Source of the DNA: Mycoplasmopsis gallinacea
GTDB lineage: Bacteria; Bacillota_I; Bacilli_A; Mycoplasmatales; Metamycoplasmataceae
Length of the DNA stretch: 64,000 bases
NCBI RefSeq assembly: GCF_012220205.1
Contig: NZ_CP047225.1
Span: 124,001 to 188,000 of the forward strand
Direction: 5' to 3'
The notes beneath the pieces are model-generated. The model saw nothing but the letters and a program-made list of their open reading frames with translations. It did no database searches and was not told the origin of the DNA. The first letter of the stretch is position 1. Each line of letters starts with the position of its first letter. This document shows, piece by piece, positions 33,842 to 45,575 of this stretch. The position numbers were made by a program, and so were the translations under genes.

Positions 33842-33988
33842 ATGAGTAAAAGAACTTACCAACCAAACAAGCGTAAACACGCTAAAGTACACGGTTTCAG
33901 AGCAAGAATGAAAACTGCTAATGGTAGAAAAGTATTAGCTAACAGAAGAGCTAAAGGTAGAAAAAGATTAACTGTTTCAGATAAATAA
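33842..33988 (+). CDS. rpmH: 50S ribosomal protein L34
   Basis: 48 residues: [42 protein letters not shown]. Very basic and typical in length. Perfect AAGGAGG site. Heads the rpmH-rnpA-yidC cluster common in bacteria. Confidence 0.98.
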   Translation: MSKRTYQPNKRKHAKVHGFRARMKTANGRKVLANRRAKGRKRLTVSDK

Positions 33989-34003
33989 TTTTTAGTTTAA
34001 TTT

Positions 34004-34345
34004 ATGAAAAAAATTTATCGGCTTAAGAAAAATTGAGAATTCAATGAAATTCTTAATTCTAAAAAGCAATTACTAAACAGATTTGTAATTATTTATTACA
34101 AGGAAAGTAATAACTTTAAAATAGGAATTACTGTTCCTAAAAAGTTTGCTAATTCTGTAGGTCGAAATTTATACAAAAGACAATTACGTGCAATTATTCA
34201 TAATTTAAATATTTATGATTATAAGTATGAATTTGTAATAATTGCCCGCAAAGATTTTGTTGAAGAAGATTTTGCTACCAAGCAAAAAGAAATTAACAAA
34301 CTCTTTGAGAAGTTTAGGAAACATGCAAAGATCTCAAAATTTTAA
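34004..34345 (+). CDS. rnpA: Ribonuclease P protein component
   Basis: 113 residues. Binds the catalytic RNA of RNase P and helps in 5' maturation of tRNAs. Conserved FKIGITVPKKFANSVGRNLYKRQLRAI (quoted parts: GITVPKKFANSVGRN, KRQLR) and YEFVIIARKDF. Overlaps yidC by 23 bases. Confidence 0.95.
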
Positions 34346-36242
34346 TTATTTTACTGACGATAAAGATCCTAAAAAACAACGTTCAGAACTTTTCAAGAAA
34401 ATTTGAAAATGAACGAAAATTGTTTTTTATGTTTTTTTATTCGGTATAACTCTTACAGGGTGTGTTCAGTCATTCGTTATCAAATCATCTAACTATGTTG
34501 GTAACGGACTTGAGTTTTATTTAAACAAAAAAGAAATCGCACCTAAAGTTAATACATTTAAAAATACTACTAAAACCGAAACAACCAAAGCGGGAACTGA
34601 AAATATCAAGTACACATATGATCTTTTAAGTATTGAAAAAGAAAAAAACGTTTATGTTAACGACAAAAACGTTTTAGCTAAGCTTCAAGAGCAAACAACT
34701 CAAAATAATGGAACATATGGAGAATATGGTTCATATAGCTCAGCAATTCAAATTATTGATGCTAAAAATGTCCATGAAAATCAAAATAGCAAACCTATTT
34801 TTGAAAAAAATGGAAAGTACCTTTTTACTAACTCAACAGTAAAAAATTACTCATATGTAAATGATATTAATGATGATACATTAATCAAAACATTTATCTT
34901 TGTCTCAGGAAAACAAGAAAATCTTGAGCTTAAAAAAGATGACAAAGGTGCTTTAATTACTAATGAAAATGGAGAATATGTTGTTACAAAATTACCTACT
35001 TTGGGTACAATTGCTAACTACTTAAATTCAGAAGAAGCTCCTTCAACTTCATTAGCTAATAAAAAATATGCACGTGATATTCTTCAAGCGTTTTATGATT
35101 ATACTTTTGGTAAAGACAGTGCATTTGTAAAATCATTTGACTTTGTTGTAGATGCACAAGGAAATAAAACTGACTTTTCTAAATGATTAGATGCAAAAGT
35201 TAATAAACTTAACACAGCTATTAATGGCGAAGATGAAGCAACAAAAAATACAGCTACTTTATCAGTGAAAGAAAAAGTAGCCATTGATAAGTATTTAAAC
35301 TTATTAAACCAAATGCTTCTTACTGTTGGGTGAATTCAAGCATCTGGTGATTCATATGTAGCTAACGTAGATCAAGAATCACACATCATTAATGCACACA
35401 ATGATATTGGTCTTGCTTTAAAAGGTGATTATGAATCTAAACCAATCACCACTTGAAGTGAAGCTTGAGGATATGGACCATTTTATGGGTTACTTGTTTA
35501 CCCACTTGCAGTTCTTACACAAGCATTGCGTCAAGGAATCACAGATCTTAATGGTTGAGGATCTATCTTAACAATTATTATTGTTGTTATTGTTACTAGA
35601 TTATTAACAATTGGATTTACATGAAAACAATCTGTTAGTCAATCAATCCAAGAAGATATGAAGATTAAAAAAGCCGCTATCGAAGCTAAATACAAAGGTT
35701 TTGAAGATAACAAAGCAATGAAAATGCGTAAAAACCAAGAATTGCAACAATTAAACAAGAAATTTAACATTAATCCTTTAGATGTAATTGGCGCAACCTT
35801 TATTACAATGCCAATTTTCATTGCGATGTGACGTGTTATTCAAGCACTTCCTGAAATCAAATCAACTTGATGATTAGGAATTAACTTCGCAACTACTTCA
35901 TATACAAAAGTATTTGAAGGTGCATGACAATATATCTTATTAATAATTATAGCTGTGGCTATTCAGTTATTATCTCAATTGCTTCCTCAATTACTTGTGA
36001 GAAAGAAAATGAAATTAAGAGCTTCAATTGCTGAAAGAGAAGCGCTTAAAAAATCAGAAAGAACTCAAAGAATGATGATGATTGTTTTTACAATAATTAC
36101 AGTTATCTTTACAGCTGGGGTTCAAGTTTACTGAACATTCACTGGTCTTTGAAGTTTATTCCAAACATTGCTTATCCACAGATTGAAAAAAACTCAATGA
36201 TTCAAAGATAAGTATTCAAAAAAATCATTGCTTAATAAATAA
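34323..36242 (+). CDS. yidC: Membrane protein insertase YidC
   Basis: 639 residues with many TGA Trp codons. Inserts and folds membrane proteins with or without Sec. N-terminal signal with lipobox-like LTGC (Cys47), a large extracellular insert of about 320 residues typical of the hominis-group mycoplasmas but without a recognised fold, then the conserved five-helix core from about residue 370 (GPFYGLLVYPLAVLTQALRQ) including the hydrophilic-groove Arg (IVTRLLTIGFTW) and LNKKFNINPLDVIGATFITMPIF. Last gene of the cluster. Confidence 0.95.
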
Positions 36243-36287
36243 TAAAAGCAATATATAAGCAAGTTTTGCTTAAAATAATTATTAATT

Positions 36288-36315
36288 AGCGTCCTAAATT
36301 TGAGGATGCTTTTTA
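36288..36315 (+). terminator. yidC terminator
   Basis: AGCGTCCT / AGGATGCT stem (one mismatch) followed by five Ts. Confidence 0.75.
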
Positions 36316-36838
36316 TTTAAAAAATTACTTAGTAATAAATGTTTTTGAATAATAAATTTATTATTTTTGCGGCCTTGTTATAATGACACTAATTAATAAA
36401 AATAAACATATTTAAGTAGATGTTATATGAACAAGATTTGAAAAAATTAGAACTTCTTTTTACGGTGTCAATCTTATTGGTAACTGTTTCGATAAATTCT
36501 AAAAACAATTCTTCAATAAATTAAAAGGAAAATTTTTTTAACTATGTAGAATTTTATGAGAATGTAAACTTAAAAGAGTTTCCTTTTGAAGAAAAAGAAG
36601 CAATTTAATTTTTGATAAATTAAAGAACAATCGATAAGTTGCAAATTTTACCGAAAACATAGGTTATTCTTCAAGACCGAAATATTATAAATTAGAAAAA
36701 TCACACGCAAATTTTAAACACGTGATTTTTTGTATCCAGTTTAACCTAACATTCTATTTCCTATTTAATAAATATTAAATATTATTTATTTAGAGTGTTT
36801 TTGTTAAAATATAAAAATATTTTAAATAAGGAGTGTGT
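36316..36838 (+). pseudogene. Decayed short gene in a 520-base gap
   Basis: Between yidC and the metalloprotease gene. A TATAAT box near 36378 is followed by an ATG at 36428 that opens MNKIWK, stops, and in a shifted frame continues as a signal-peptide-like LELLFTVSILLVTVSIN. Further protein-like pieces follow (NYVEFYENVNLKEFPF; TENIGYSSRPKYYKLEKSHANF). A hairpin AAAAATCAC / GTGATTTTT at 36696-36731 ends the stretch. I read this as a broken small secreted protein; the pieces do not match any family I know. Confidence 0.4.
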
Positions 36839-39800
36839 ATGAAAAAAAATAAAAAGAAAGTACTAATAGGTGCACTTGCTCTTTTAACTCCGATTACAAT
36901 TGCAAGCGTTGTAACTACAACTTTAATTTTGAAGAAGAGAAATAAAAAAAATCTTATTCAGCCTGTTAATCCAAATCCAGTAGAACCTACAGAACCAACC
37001 AACCCTAATCCTGCTGAACCTACAGAACCAGTAGAACCTACTAAGCCTACTAATCCTGTTAATCCAAATCCAGTAGAACCTACACAACCTACTGAGCCGG
37101 AGGAGCCTACAGAACCAACTAATCCTAATCCTGCTGAACCTACAGAACCAGTAGAACCTACTAAGCCTACTAATCCTGTTAATCCAAATCCAGTAGAACC
37201 TACACAACCTACTGAGCCGGCGGAGCCTACAGAACCAACCAACCCTAATTCTACTGATCCTACACCAGAAGAATCAAAAGAATTGACTGCTGAAGAAACT
37301 AATTTATTATTTCAAAATGCATCTGTTATAGTTGAAAATAATGGATATTTTACTTCAACAACTGGTGTTTTAAATATCAATATTGAAGGGCTTAATAATT
37401 CTCAGAACAACTTAGTAATTAATCAATATAGTTGAAGTTCTAATAATGAATTTTTGAAAAATACTACAATTCCACAATTACAAATTCAATATAGTGATAT
37501 CGAAACAGATACAACTTATTCAGTTGCAATTAAAGGAACTTACAATAATAAAACCTTTGTTAAAACTTTTAATAACTTAATAGTTCATAAAGTCAATCCA
37601 CTTAGTGAAGTTATTTTGCAAAATCGTGATAATGTAATCATAACCAATGGAAACCCAATAACTTTAACTTTAAATAAAACAACCAATTTGGATCTTTCTA
37701 GAACTCAGTGATTTTATTTTAATAAAAAATTAGATCAAATAGGTTCTTCATCATATCAAACAAACAGACCTGGTACATACTATGCTATTGTATTTGACAA
37801 TGAAGGTTTAAGTTGAAAAACTAACGAATTAGAAATTGAATCTGACAATTTCCAAAACACAGATCCAGGTTTTGCAGCTAATTTAAATGAAGCTTTTGAT
37901 ATTGTGACTTATCAGCAAAAATTTTTAGGTTATGAATCACGTGAAAATAAAATAAATAACCAGTTCTATGAAACAGAATTATTAAATCGTTACTCTTCAC
38001 AAGGCTTTAGATATCCAGGTTGAGATTATAATTATGAAGATAATAATAAAGAAAATTCATTTATGAATTTGGATGGTGAAAGAGTTAATATTTCAAACTT
38101 AGTTTTTGCTGAAAGAGTTCCAGGAGAAACAGATGTTAAATATTCAGACCCTCAATGAATTAAATCTCAAATCGCAAGTGGTCAATTGAAAAAACACCCA
38201 GCAGCGGCTTTATGATATCAAAAGAATGTAACTAATGAAACCAAATCACTTACTAAAGAATTTAAAATTGATGGGAGTTTTTCAGGAAGTAATGCTTTAG
38301 GTTTATATATTCCAGCAGGTGAAATTGCAGAAATTGAATTTGATGCTGAGACATATAATATTTTTAAAAACGCATGAAATAAAGATTTACCAATTAAAAT
38401 TCATATAAATCAAAACTATTGAAACAACAGAGGTTTTAACGATACAGCTAGAATTTCTAACCGTTATCCTTTTGTACAAAGTATCTTTACATTTCAATTT
38501 AGTGAGATAGATCCAGAAACTAGAAAAATTAAAGTGGCTTCGCCTTTTGGTGGTTCTTTATCATTTGAATTAAAACAAAACTTCAAATATAACGGAAATT
38601 TTGCTTCTTTAAAATTCAAAGTTTATGGTGCGGTAGAACAATTCCATTATGTTTATGATCAAACCACTGAAGAACAATGAAATGCACAAATTACAAAAAT
38701 TAAAAATGGTGAAATTACCGCCCCTGTCGCTTCAATCCAAACTAATTATTCTTCAATTTTAGTTCCTTTCACCACTCCTACATCTGTAGCTGGGGTGCAA
38801 TTAGATAATATGGTTTTCCCAGAAGAAGTCTTTAAGAAATGAAATAGTTTTTATGAAATGTCATATTATTGAGGAGATTACCGAAATCCTAAAATAGCTT
38901 TAAATTATTGCGATGATATTTGAGGTGGAGCTGGAGCTTGAGGGGGTACAAATAATCTTTGAGCCGCTATTAGTTGAGCTAAAGGTTATTATGATGGTAA
39001 AAGTTTAGATTTTGGTTTTGCTAATTGAGGTAATTACCACGAAATTAATCATAACTTTGAACAACATCAAGATCCATTCAATATTAAGAATCATGGATGA
39101 ACAAATATTCCTTCAACAGTTGATTTAACATTTATAAATGACAGAACAAGATTACGTAATTTTGCTAATTTTACAGGTGATTTAGATGAAGGCTGATCAA
39201 GATTGGCTAATGGATACATTTTAAATGCTAAAAAAACCAATAATCAGGATTGATATTCATTATATGCCAATATGGTTTACCAATATGGGCCAATGAATTT
39301 TGCAAACTGAATTAAAGCTTCTGGAAAAAGTAAAAACTCAGAAAAATTTTTCACTACTATAACTTATTTAGCAGATTACTTTAAATTAAATCCTTTATAT
39401 GCACTTAAACAATATGCTTCATCTGTAACTACAGGTGAAACATTGCAAAAGAATTTCACAGTAATTAAAGAAATTAATGGCGATAGCTCTCGAGAAATAC
39501 CAGTGACTCCAGAAGAAGAAAACAAATTAAATAAATATCCTGCTTTTGATTTTGTTTCATCTATTTACGCTGTTGGAAACTATTTATATAATAGTGAAAC
39601 AAGTAATTTCGAATATACTTCTGATACAATGCCTGCTTTCCAAATCCCAGCTGGCCAAGATTATGTTTTTGATTTTGAAAAAGGTATTGCTTCATTTAAT
39701 CCTAATTTTAGAATTAAAAACATTCAAGTGCCAACTCAAACTAAATTAGGAAATTCTTTAACTATAGATTCAAATAATAAATTTAAAGTTACTTACCGTG

Positions 39801-41356
39801 CTAATGCAGATACTTTTGCAGAAATTGATGAATTCGATTTAGATATTATTCCAGATGAATTTGAGAATAAACCAAGTAATTATGTACCAATGTACAAAAT
39901 GAAAATTAAAATTAGAAATGTGGTTAATCGCCCAGTAATGAAACTATATCCAAGTTTAAGTTCTAATGTAAATTCTTTTGATGAACTTTATGCTGCTTAC
40001 ACTCAAATAGATCAAAATAATATTATTTCATTTGTGCAAGATTTTAATTTCGATGAACTTAATTATTTAAACAAGAGGCAAAATACTCTTTTAGAATCAA
40101 CAATGAAATTTGTTGCTCCTACAACAGGAACTTTTGAATTTAAAGCACTTGCTGATGATTGATCTGCGGTTTGAGTTAATAATCAATTAATTGGAAGTAG
40201 TTTGAGAGCTTCTAATAGTGAACAAAATTTAGGGTCATTTGAATTTGTCAAAGGTCAAATTTACGAAATTAAATTAGCAGTTTATAACAAAGCAGGTGCT
40301 GGTAATATGAATTTCTGATTAGCTAATGGAACAGAAAAAATTAATTTAGTTACAAATTCTATAACTCCTACTTTAAACACTGATAATTTAAATGCAGATC
40401 AACTTCGCAATTTAATTGAAAATCCAGCTTATCAATATCAACGTAGATACAGAACTAATGAAAGTAAAAACAAAACTCAAATTTCAAGATATATCAAAAA
40501 TCTAGGAATGGCGGAACCGAAATTTAGCTTTACAATGGTGCCAGATGGTCCAGAAGCTTATAAAGTATTTGATAATGATATTAATACATATTATGAAAAA
40601 TTCTATGATAATGCTGTTCAAAATAGACCGGTAAGATTGACATATCAAGCTAGTGAAAGTTTTAAAGCTAACTTTATTGATATATATCCAAGACAAAGCA
40701 ATTGACGTTGATATGTGCCGAATGAATTGACAGTAACAATTAAAGAAAAAAATTCTGATGAATATCATATACAACATTTATACTATGATTTTAGTTCAAG
40801 ATGAAGCAATTCTTCTTATCAAAGAGTTTTCTTTGATCGTGTTTATGATATAGAAGAAATTACTATTCAAGCTAGAAACACTCTTAATACAGATAGATAT
40901 GGAATTACTTTAGCTGAAATTAAATTTGGAATTAATTTAAATACTGATAGCATCATTCCAATTAACAGTAAAAATAATAGATTTTATGGACATTGAGAAA
41001 TGATAAGTAGTGAAATAGATGGTATAGAAAGTCCAATTAATGGTTTTGTGGCTAAATCTGTAACTGCTAATGACTATATAGAAATTCCAATTAATTCGCC
41101 AGAAATGGTAATTATGGGACAAAAAGGTCAAGATATGTCTACTTTTGATGTTTATTTTGATGGTGAGTTAGTAGGTAGAGATATTAGTGCTTCTAACCAA
41201 TCAAACAACACATTATTATTTAATGAGCTATTATTTTTAACCAAAATTACTGATACAAATATAAATTGAAATGATTCACATACTCTTAAAATTGTAAACA
41301 AAGAAAACAAACCATTAGTTTTAACATTTATTTCATATAAAGATATTCAAAACTAA
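36839..41356 (+). CDS. Large surface protein: Pro-rich repeats, HExxH (M60-like) metallopeptidase, PA14-like and F5/8C-like domains
   Basis: 1,505 residues, continuous with TGA as Trp. Membrane anchor at residues 10-33 without lipobox; then a Pro/Glu/Thr spacer (residues 41-145) with two tandem 40-residue repeats; an Ig-like strand region; a catalytic region with WGNYHEINHNFEQHQDP near residue 735 (HExxH). Its surroundings (aromatic, Gly-rich LWAAISWAKGYYDGKSLDFG before it) resemble M60/enhancin-type peptidases that cut mucin glycoproteins. The third zinc ligand, usually a Glu in TEV about 15-20 residues later, is not evident. Near residues 1090-1170 FVAPTTGTFEFKALADDWSA fits PA14, and KVFDNDINTYYEKFYDN ... 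YPRQSN fits an F5/8C (CBM32-like) carbohydrate-binding domain. Ribosome site AAGGAG. Probably a host glycoprotein-directed protease. Confidence 0.75.
37001..37240 (+). repeat. Two tandem 120-bp repeats in the Pro-rich spacer
   Basis: Units at 37001-37120 and 37121-37240 differ at only a few bases; each codes for 40 residues of NPNPAEPTEP / VEPTKPTNPV type. In-frame and nearly identical, so copy number can change by slippage or recombination without breaking the gene, changing stalk length. Confidence 0.85.
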
Positions 41357-41358
41357 AA

Positions 41359-41379
41359 AATGCCTATTTATAGGCATTT
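41359..41379 (+). repeat. IS target duplication, left copy; terminator of the metalloprotease gene
   Basis: ATGCCTA / TAGGCAT palindrome with flanking A and T, identical to 42715-42735; starts 2 bases after the stop codon. Confidence 0.85.
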
Positions 41380-42714
41380 GCTTGAGTGTAATCTCCAGTG
41401 CAACAAAAACACCATCCCAATGCAACATATGGGATGGTGTTTTTGTTGTGGTGTTTCTTTAAATTTTATGAATTATTTTTTATATCATTTGAAGAATTTG
41501 TTTCTTTCAGTATTGGACTTTATTTTTCTAAAAGCACGATCATATAATTGGATTTCTTGTATTTTCGAATCTCAAGGTTTTTTATAATAATTCAAATCGA
41601 AAAACAACTCATCAGCTGAAAAATAATCAAGAATTTCTCTTGGCATATTGTTTATTTGTTTTTCTGTTTCCATAATTTCTTCATCGGATATTTTGTTAAA
41701 ATTTGTTTTCTTTGGATATTTTCTTCTTATTAAACCATTAAAGTTTTCAATTGATCCTTTTTAGAAAGAAGCATATGAATCAGCTTTATAAATTTTAATT
41801 TGCAACCTATAACCAATCATGAAAAACGACTTAAATTCAAGTCCATTATCAATAGTTATAGATTTAACATTTAATCTTTTTTCTTTAATTAATTCAAACA
41901 ACACTTTTGCCACATTTCACGGATTTTTGTCAGGTACTTTCCTTATCAATCCATAACGAGTTTGTCTTTCTTCAAAGGTTAATAAATGTGCAGTGGTTTT
42001 TCCTTTTTTACCAACAATTAAATCAGCTTCTCAGTGTCCAAATTCAGATCTATCATTAACATTTTTAGGTCTAAAAGTTATTGGTATAACATATCTATTA
42101 CCTGCAAGTCTTGTTATTGTGTCACCAATTCTTTTTCCACCTTTTCTATAACGTGGACGTAGCTTGTTTTTTATTGTCAAAGCTCATAAACCACTATTCA
42201 TTCAATTGTAAATTGTTTTTATTGTAGGTATTGGAAAATCATAATGATTCTTTATTTTGAATCAGGTAATTTTTACCCCTGAATAAGTATTGTCAAAGTT
42301 TTCTAAAAATACTTTTGTGAAGTCTTTATAATAATAAAAATCAGATTCCAATTTAAATTGATATTTTCATTTTTCTCTTATTTTAGATTTGTTTTCAGCT
42401 TCTTCAGCTATATACCCATTTTCGGTCGAATTATTTTTTATTTCTCTTCATATTGTAGATTTTGAAAAACCAAGAATTTTTGCAATTTTTTCTAAAGAAA
42501 TCGAATAATCTTTTAAAAAAAGTTCTAGTTGTGCCCTATTTTTGAAACAAATTCTTTTATAATTCATTTATGTGGATCCTTTGCAAAAACACCACAAAAA
42601 AATTTTAATAAATTTAAAAGAAACAAAAACACAAGAAAAAAAGCGCGGCGTTTAGCCATGCCTTTTTTCTTGTGTTTTTGACCCCTCGCGTTGCAATGCA
42701 AATTACAATCGAGC
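41380..42714 (-). mobile_element. IS1630-like (IS30 family) element, copy B
   Basis: 1,335 bp, in opposite orientation to copy A and over 90% identical by eye. Ends TTGAGTGTAATCTCCAGTGC (left) and TCGATTGTAATTTGCATTGC (right, reversed). It lies between 21-bp copies of the terminator hairpin of the metalloprotease gene. Contains the same two hairpins at 41401-41448 and 42624-42680. Confidence 0.88.
41473..42567 (-). pseudogene. IS30-family transposase, copy B, one nonsense codon
   Basis: 364-codon frame with TGA Trp codons, intact except for a TAA that replaces the CAA (Gln) codon of copy A near 41761-41763, just before the catalytic GSIENFNG motif. The first two catalytic Asp residues (HWEADL, IDNGLEF) are kept; the Glu is lost by truncation. 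Further changes near the stop (H to D; P to L in DNGPEF) suggest relaxed selection. Copy A is broken at other positions. Confidence 0.85.
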
Positions 42715-42735
42715 AATGCCTATTTATAGGCATTT
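42715..42735 (+). repeat. IS target duplication, right copy
   Basis: Identical to 41359-41379 and followed by the original T-run of the terminator (CATTTTTTT). Confidence 0.85.
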
Positions 42736-42815
42736 TTTTCATTTGTTTTCAAGTTACAATCTTTTAAAAATTACTGTAAATTTTGTGTAACTCTGCAACT
42801 CTTTGTGCGAAGGAT

Positions 42816-42924
42816 CTAAATTATTTGTAATTTCTGATACTTGTTCATTATAGTTATGAGATTCAAAGCATCTATAAATTTAGTTTCCTCAATTGTTAAA
42901 TTCCTCTTGGCTTGATATTCAAGT
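42816..42924 (-). pseudogene. Small gene fragment
   Basis: A short open stretch reads LEYQAKRNLTIEETKFIDAL then LITIMNKYQKLQII and stops; it has no start codon in frame and is preceded by a stop. Protein-like in composition but unrecognised. The rest of the gap 42736-43009 holds only the terminator at 42949. Confidence 0.3.
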
Positions 42925-42948
42925 TTCTACATAATTCATTAAATATTA

Positions 42949-42993
42949 AATCAAAAGCACCTATCTTTAATTAGAAAGGTGCTTTTGATTTAA
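42949..42993 (-). terminator. Terminator of the nucleoside ABC transporter operon
   Basis: AATCAAAAGCACC / GGTGCTTTTGATT stem with A/T-rich flanks, 17 bases beyond the last stop; could act on both strands. Confidence 0.85.
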
Positions 42994-43009
42994 AAATGTA
43001 TTAAGTAGG

Positions 43010-43987
43010 TTAACGTTTTGATTTGTCATATGCAACACCAGCTGCAGCTGGACCCGCTGATTTTTTTGATGTTGCAAAAAGAACAATTAAGGTCACTACA
43101 AATGGAAGTGCTCTGAATAATTCTTCAAATTTTTTAATTGAATCAAAACTACTAATTCCAAAGTATGAGAATGAATAAAGAGCTGCGAAAATAAGTGAGA
43201 TAATAGTTGAAATACTAATTTTTCATTGACCAGTAATCATAATAGCTAAAGCTAGGAAACCAATCCCTTGCACATCAGCAGTTGTTGAGAATTCATTTAA
43301 ACGTAAAGTAGCGAAAATAGAACCTCCAACGCCAGCTATGCAACCACAGATAAATAATCCAATTCATTTCATTCTAAATACGTTAATTCCAGCTACATCA
43401 CTAGCTTGTGGATTTTCACCAATTGAACGGTATCTTAGACCTCATCTAGTTTTTCTAAGCACAAATCATGAAGCAATGATAATTGCAATTGTAATAAATA
43501 GCTTAAATGAAACAATGCTTTTGATAGTTGGATATTGACCAAGCGCTAATTCTAAAGTTCCTGAATTACTTACAACTTGACCTTCGTCTTGGTATTTTCT
43601 TAAAATGTAAATTGTAATAGCTGCTAGCCCGATAGCTAAAATATTAATAGCAAATCCTGAAACAACTTGGTTTGATTTTAATTTAATAGTTGTATAACCA
43701 AATAAAAATCCAAATAAACCAGTTAATAGCGCTGCAAGCGGAATAATTAATACTTGTCATCACATCGAAATAGCATGTCCAATTACTTTTTTATTTTCGT
43801 ATGTTGCTGCAAAAACGTGTGTTCCTAAGAATTGTAAGATCATATACATAATGGCACCAAAAATCATGAAACCATTAATAGCAATATTGACAATCCCAAC
43901 TCTTTCAGAGAAAATTCCTGAAATCGTACCTAAAATAAGGATGCAGAAAATAAACACAAATGTAGAAACTAAAGGTCCTCAAGGCAT
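43010..43987 (-). CDS. Nucleoside ABC transporter permease (second subunit)
   Basis: 325 residues, about nine membrane helices. Belongs to the BPD-transp-2/LivM-like permeases of BmpA-linked nucleoside importers: GTISGIFSERVGIVNIAINGFM (parts: FSERVGIVNIAI), KSNQVVSGFAINILAIG, GLRYRSIGENPQASDVAGINV and GCIAGVGGSIFAT. Starts 1 base after the stop of the first permease, so tightly coupled. In mycoplasmas, which cannot make nucleobases, this importer feeds salvage. Confidence 0.9.
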
Positions 43988-43988
43988 C

Positions 43989-45575
43989 TTAATTTACTCC
44001 TATCATTTTTGTTCATTTAGCATTAATTAAATCAATAAATGAGTGGTAAGCTTCTTCTTTGTAAGCTTTATATATTTTCTTAGCTTCGTGTTTATTGTTT
44101 AAATAAACATTTTTAGCATCCCTATAATTATTAATTCCTAATTGTTGTAGTTTTTCATAGAAATTAAATTTCTCAATTGACATTTGATTGTAAATGTCTA
44201 ATCTTTCTTCATTTGTGATTGCTTGTTTTGCTTGTTGGTACATTTTATCGACATACTTATCGTATTCTTTGCGTATTTTGTTTGCGCTAGACGATATTTT
44301 AAGGTGTTCTGCTTTTAAAGTCATAAGTTTTCCTCAATTATCTTTTCTGTTTTTTCAGATAATTTGATGAAACTCTTTAAATTTGTGTCAAAACTCTTTT
44401 CGAGTTATCAAGTATGAATATTTAATTAATGTTTTTATAGGTCTAAATTTCAAGAACATCACTGACATTGCACCTAAGAATAAAATAAGGCTTGGTACAA
44501 GTTTATAAAACTCACTATCAACAGTTCTTATTCCACCTACAAGTGCTAATAAGTCTTTTGCAATGTAAATAAATGAGTATAAAAATGAAGTGAAAATGAC
44601 TCCAATAGGCCCATTTAAAGCAAGAAGAGAAATTGCAATTGAGTCAAATGCGATTAAAATTGGTTGACTGACAATTTTGTCACTAATTCCATTTTCAATA
44701 AATAAGAAATAGAAAAATCCAGCTATTCCGTTAAGTGCTCCTGAAATACCAAGCACTAAAACACACATTAATTTTTCGTTAATTCCTACATATTGAGCAT
44801 TTGAAGGATTAAGTCCAACAAGTTTGATTTTGTATCCAATGGTTGTTCTTGAATAAACAAAGAAAATTGATAGTGCCACTAAAATAAAAGCGACAATTCC
44901 AATAATCATAAAATTAAAACTAATTTCATTACTTACTGAAATAACTAACCCTGAAGGTCCAATGCTTTCAATTTCACCAAATACTTTGTTTTTATGAAGA
45001 ATCATTCAACCAGCAATAAACGAAATAATTCAGTTAAGGAAAATGGTTGAGATAACTTCATGCACTCTAAAGAAAGCTTTTAGAATTCCTGAAATTGCTG
45101 CTGTCATAAAACCAATGAAAATTGATAAAAATAGCATACTAAGTAAAAAACTCATTGAAAGTGGCTCACCATTTCTATTTATGCTTAAATAAATAGCGAA
45201 CATCACCACAGCAGGAAGTGTCATTTGACCAGGTCCACCAATATTAAAGTATCCACATTTAAAGCCAAAACTTACTGCTAATCCTGAAAACCCAAAGATA
45301 ATAAAGTACATTAAAATACCTTTATTTTGGGGATAACTAAATAATTTGTCAAATGGTTCTTTTAAAATATGGATAAAAAGTCAAAATGGGTTTAATTTGT
45401 TAAAAGCAGCAGAAGGATTTTGAATAATTTTTGTTAAATAAAAGATTATTGAAACAATAATTAACCCAAAGATAATAGCTCAAATTGCAGAATAAGCTTT
45501 TCTTCTATTCTCTTTTTTGTCAGGGAAAATCATTTTTCTTCTAAAGGACTCAAATTGTTCAAGAATCTGTTTCAT
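43989..45575 (-). CDS. Nucleoside ABC transporter permease (first subunit) with C-terminal helical extension
   Basis: 528 residues with TGA Trp codons. About ten membrane helices; family motifs NIGGPGQMTLPAV, FFRVHEVISTIFLNW and LVGLNPSNAQYVGIN. The last 130 residues after RPIKTLIKYSYLIT are a charged, coiled-coil-like tail (KAEHLKISSSANKIRKEYDK) not found in typical permeases of about 350-400 residues. AAGGAGGGG precedes the ATG, which lies 35 bases inside the ATPase gene. Confidence 0.88.

Noticed and set aside
36172-36180. Perfect DnaA-box-like TTATCCACA
   Set aside because: Single site inside the yidC coding region, with no cluster or AT-rich unwinding region around it; dnaA is not next to rpmH here, so no origin is called.
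36923-37242. Long open frames on the minus strand in the Pro-rich repeats
   Set aside because: They mirror the repeat of the plus-strand gene and encode only Gly/Ser/Val or Arg/Tyr repeats with no start context.
41360-41587. Plus-strand frame across the right part of IS copy B
   Set aside because: It is antisense to the transposase and appears identically in copy A at 32131-32343, so it is a shadow of the IS.
31005-42714. Composite transposon formed by the two IS30-type copies
   Set aside because: The genes between them (serS, rpmH, rnpA, yidC) are essential core genes, each IS has its own target duplication with different sequence, and both transposases are broken.
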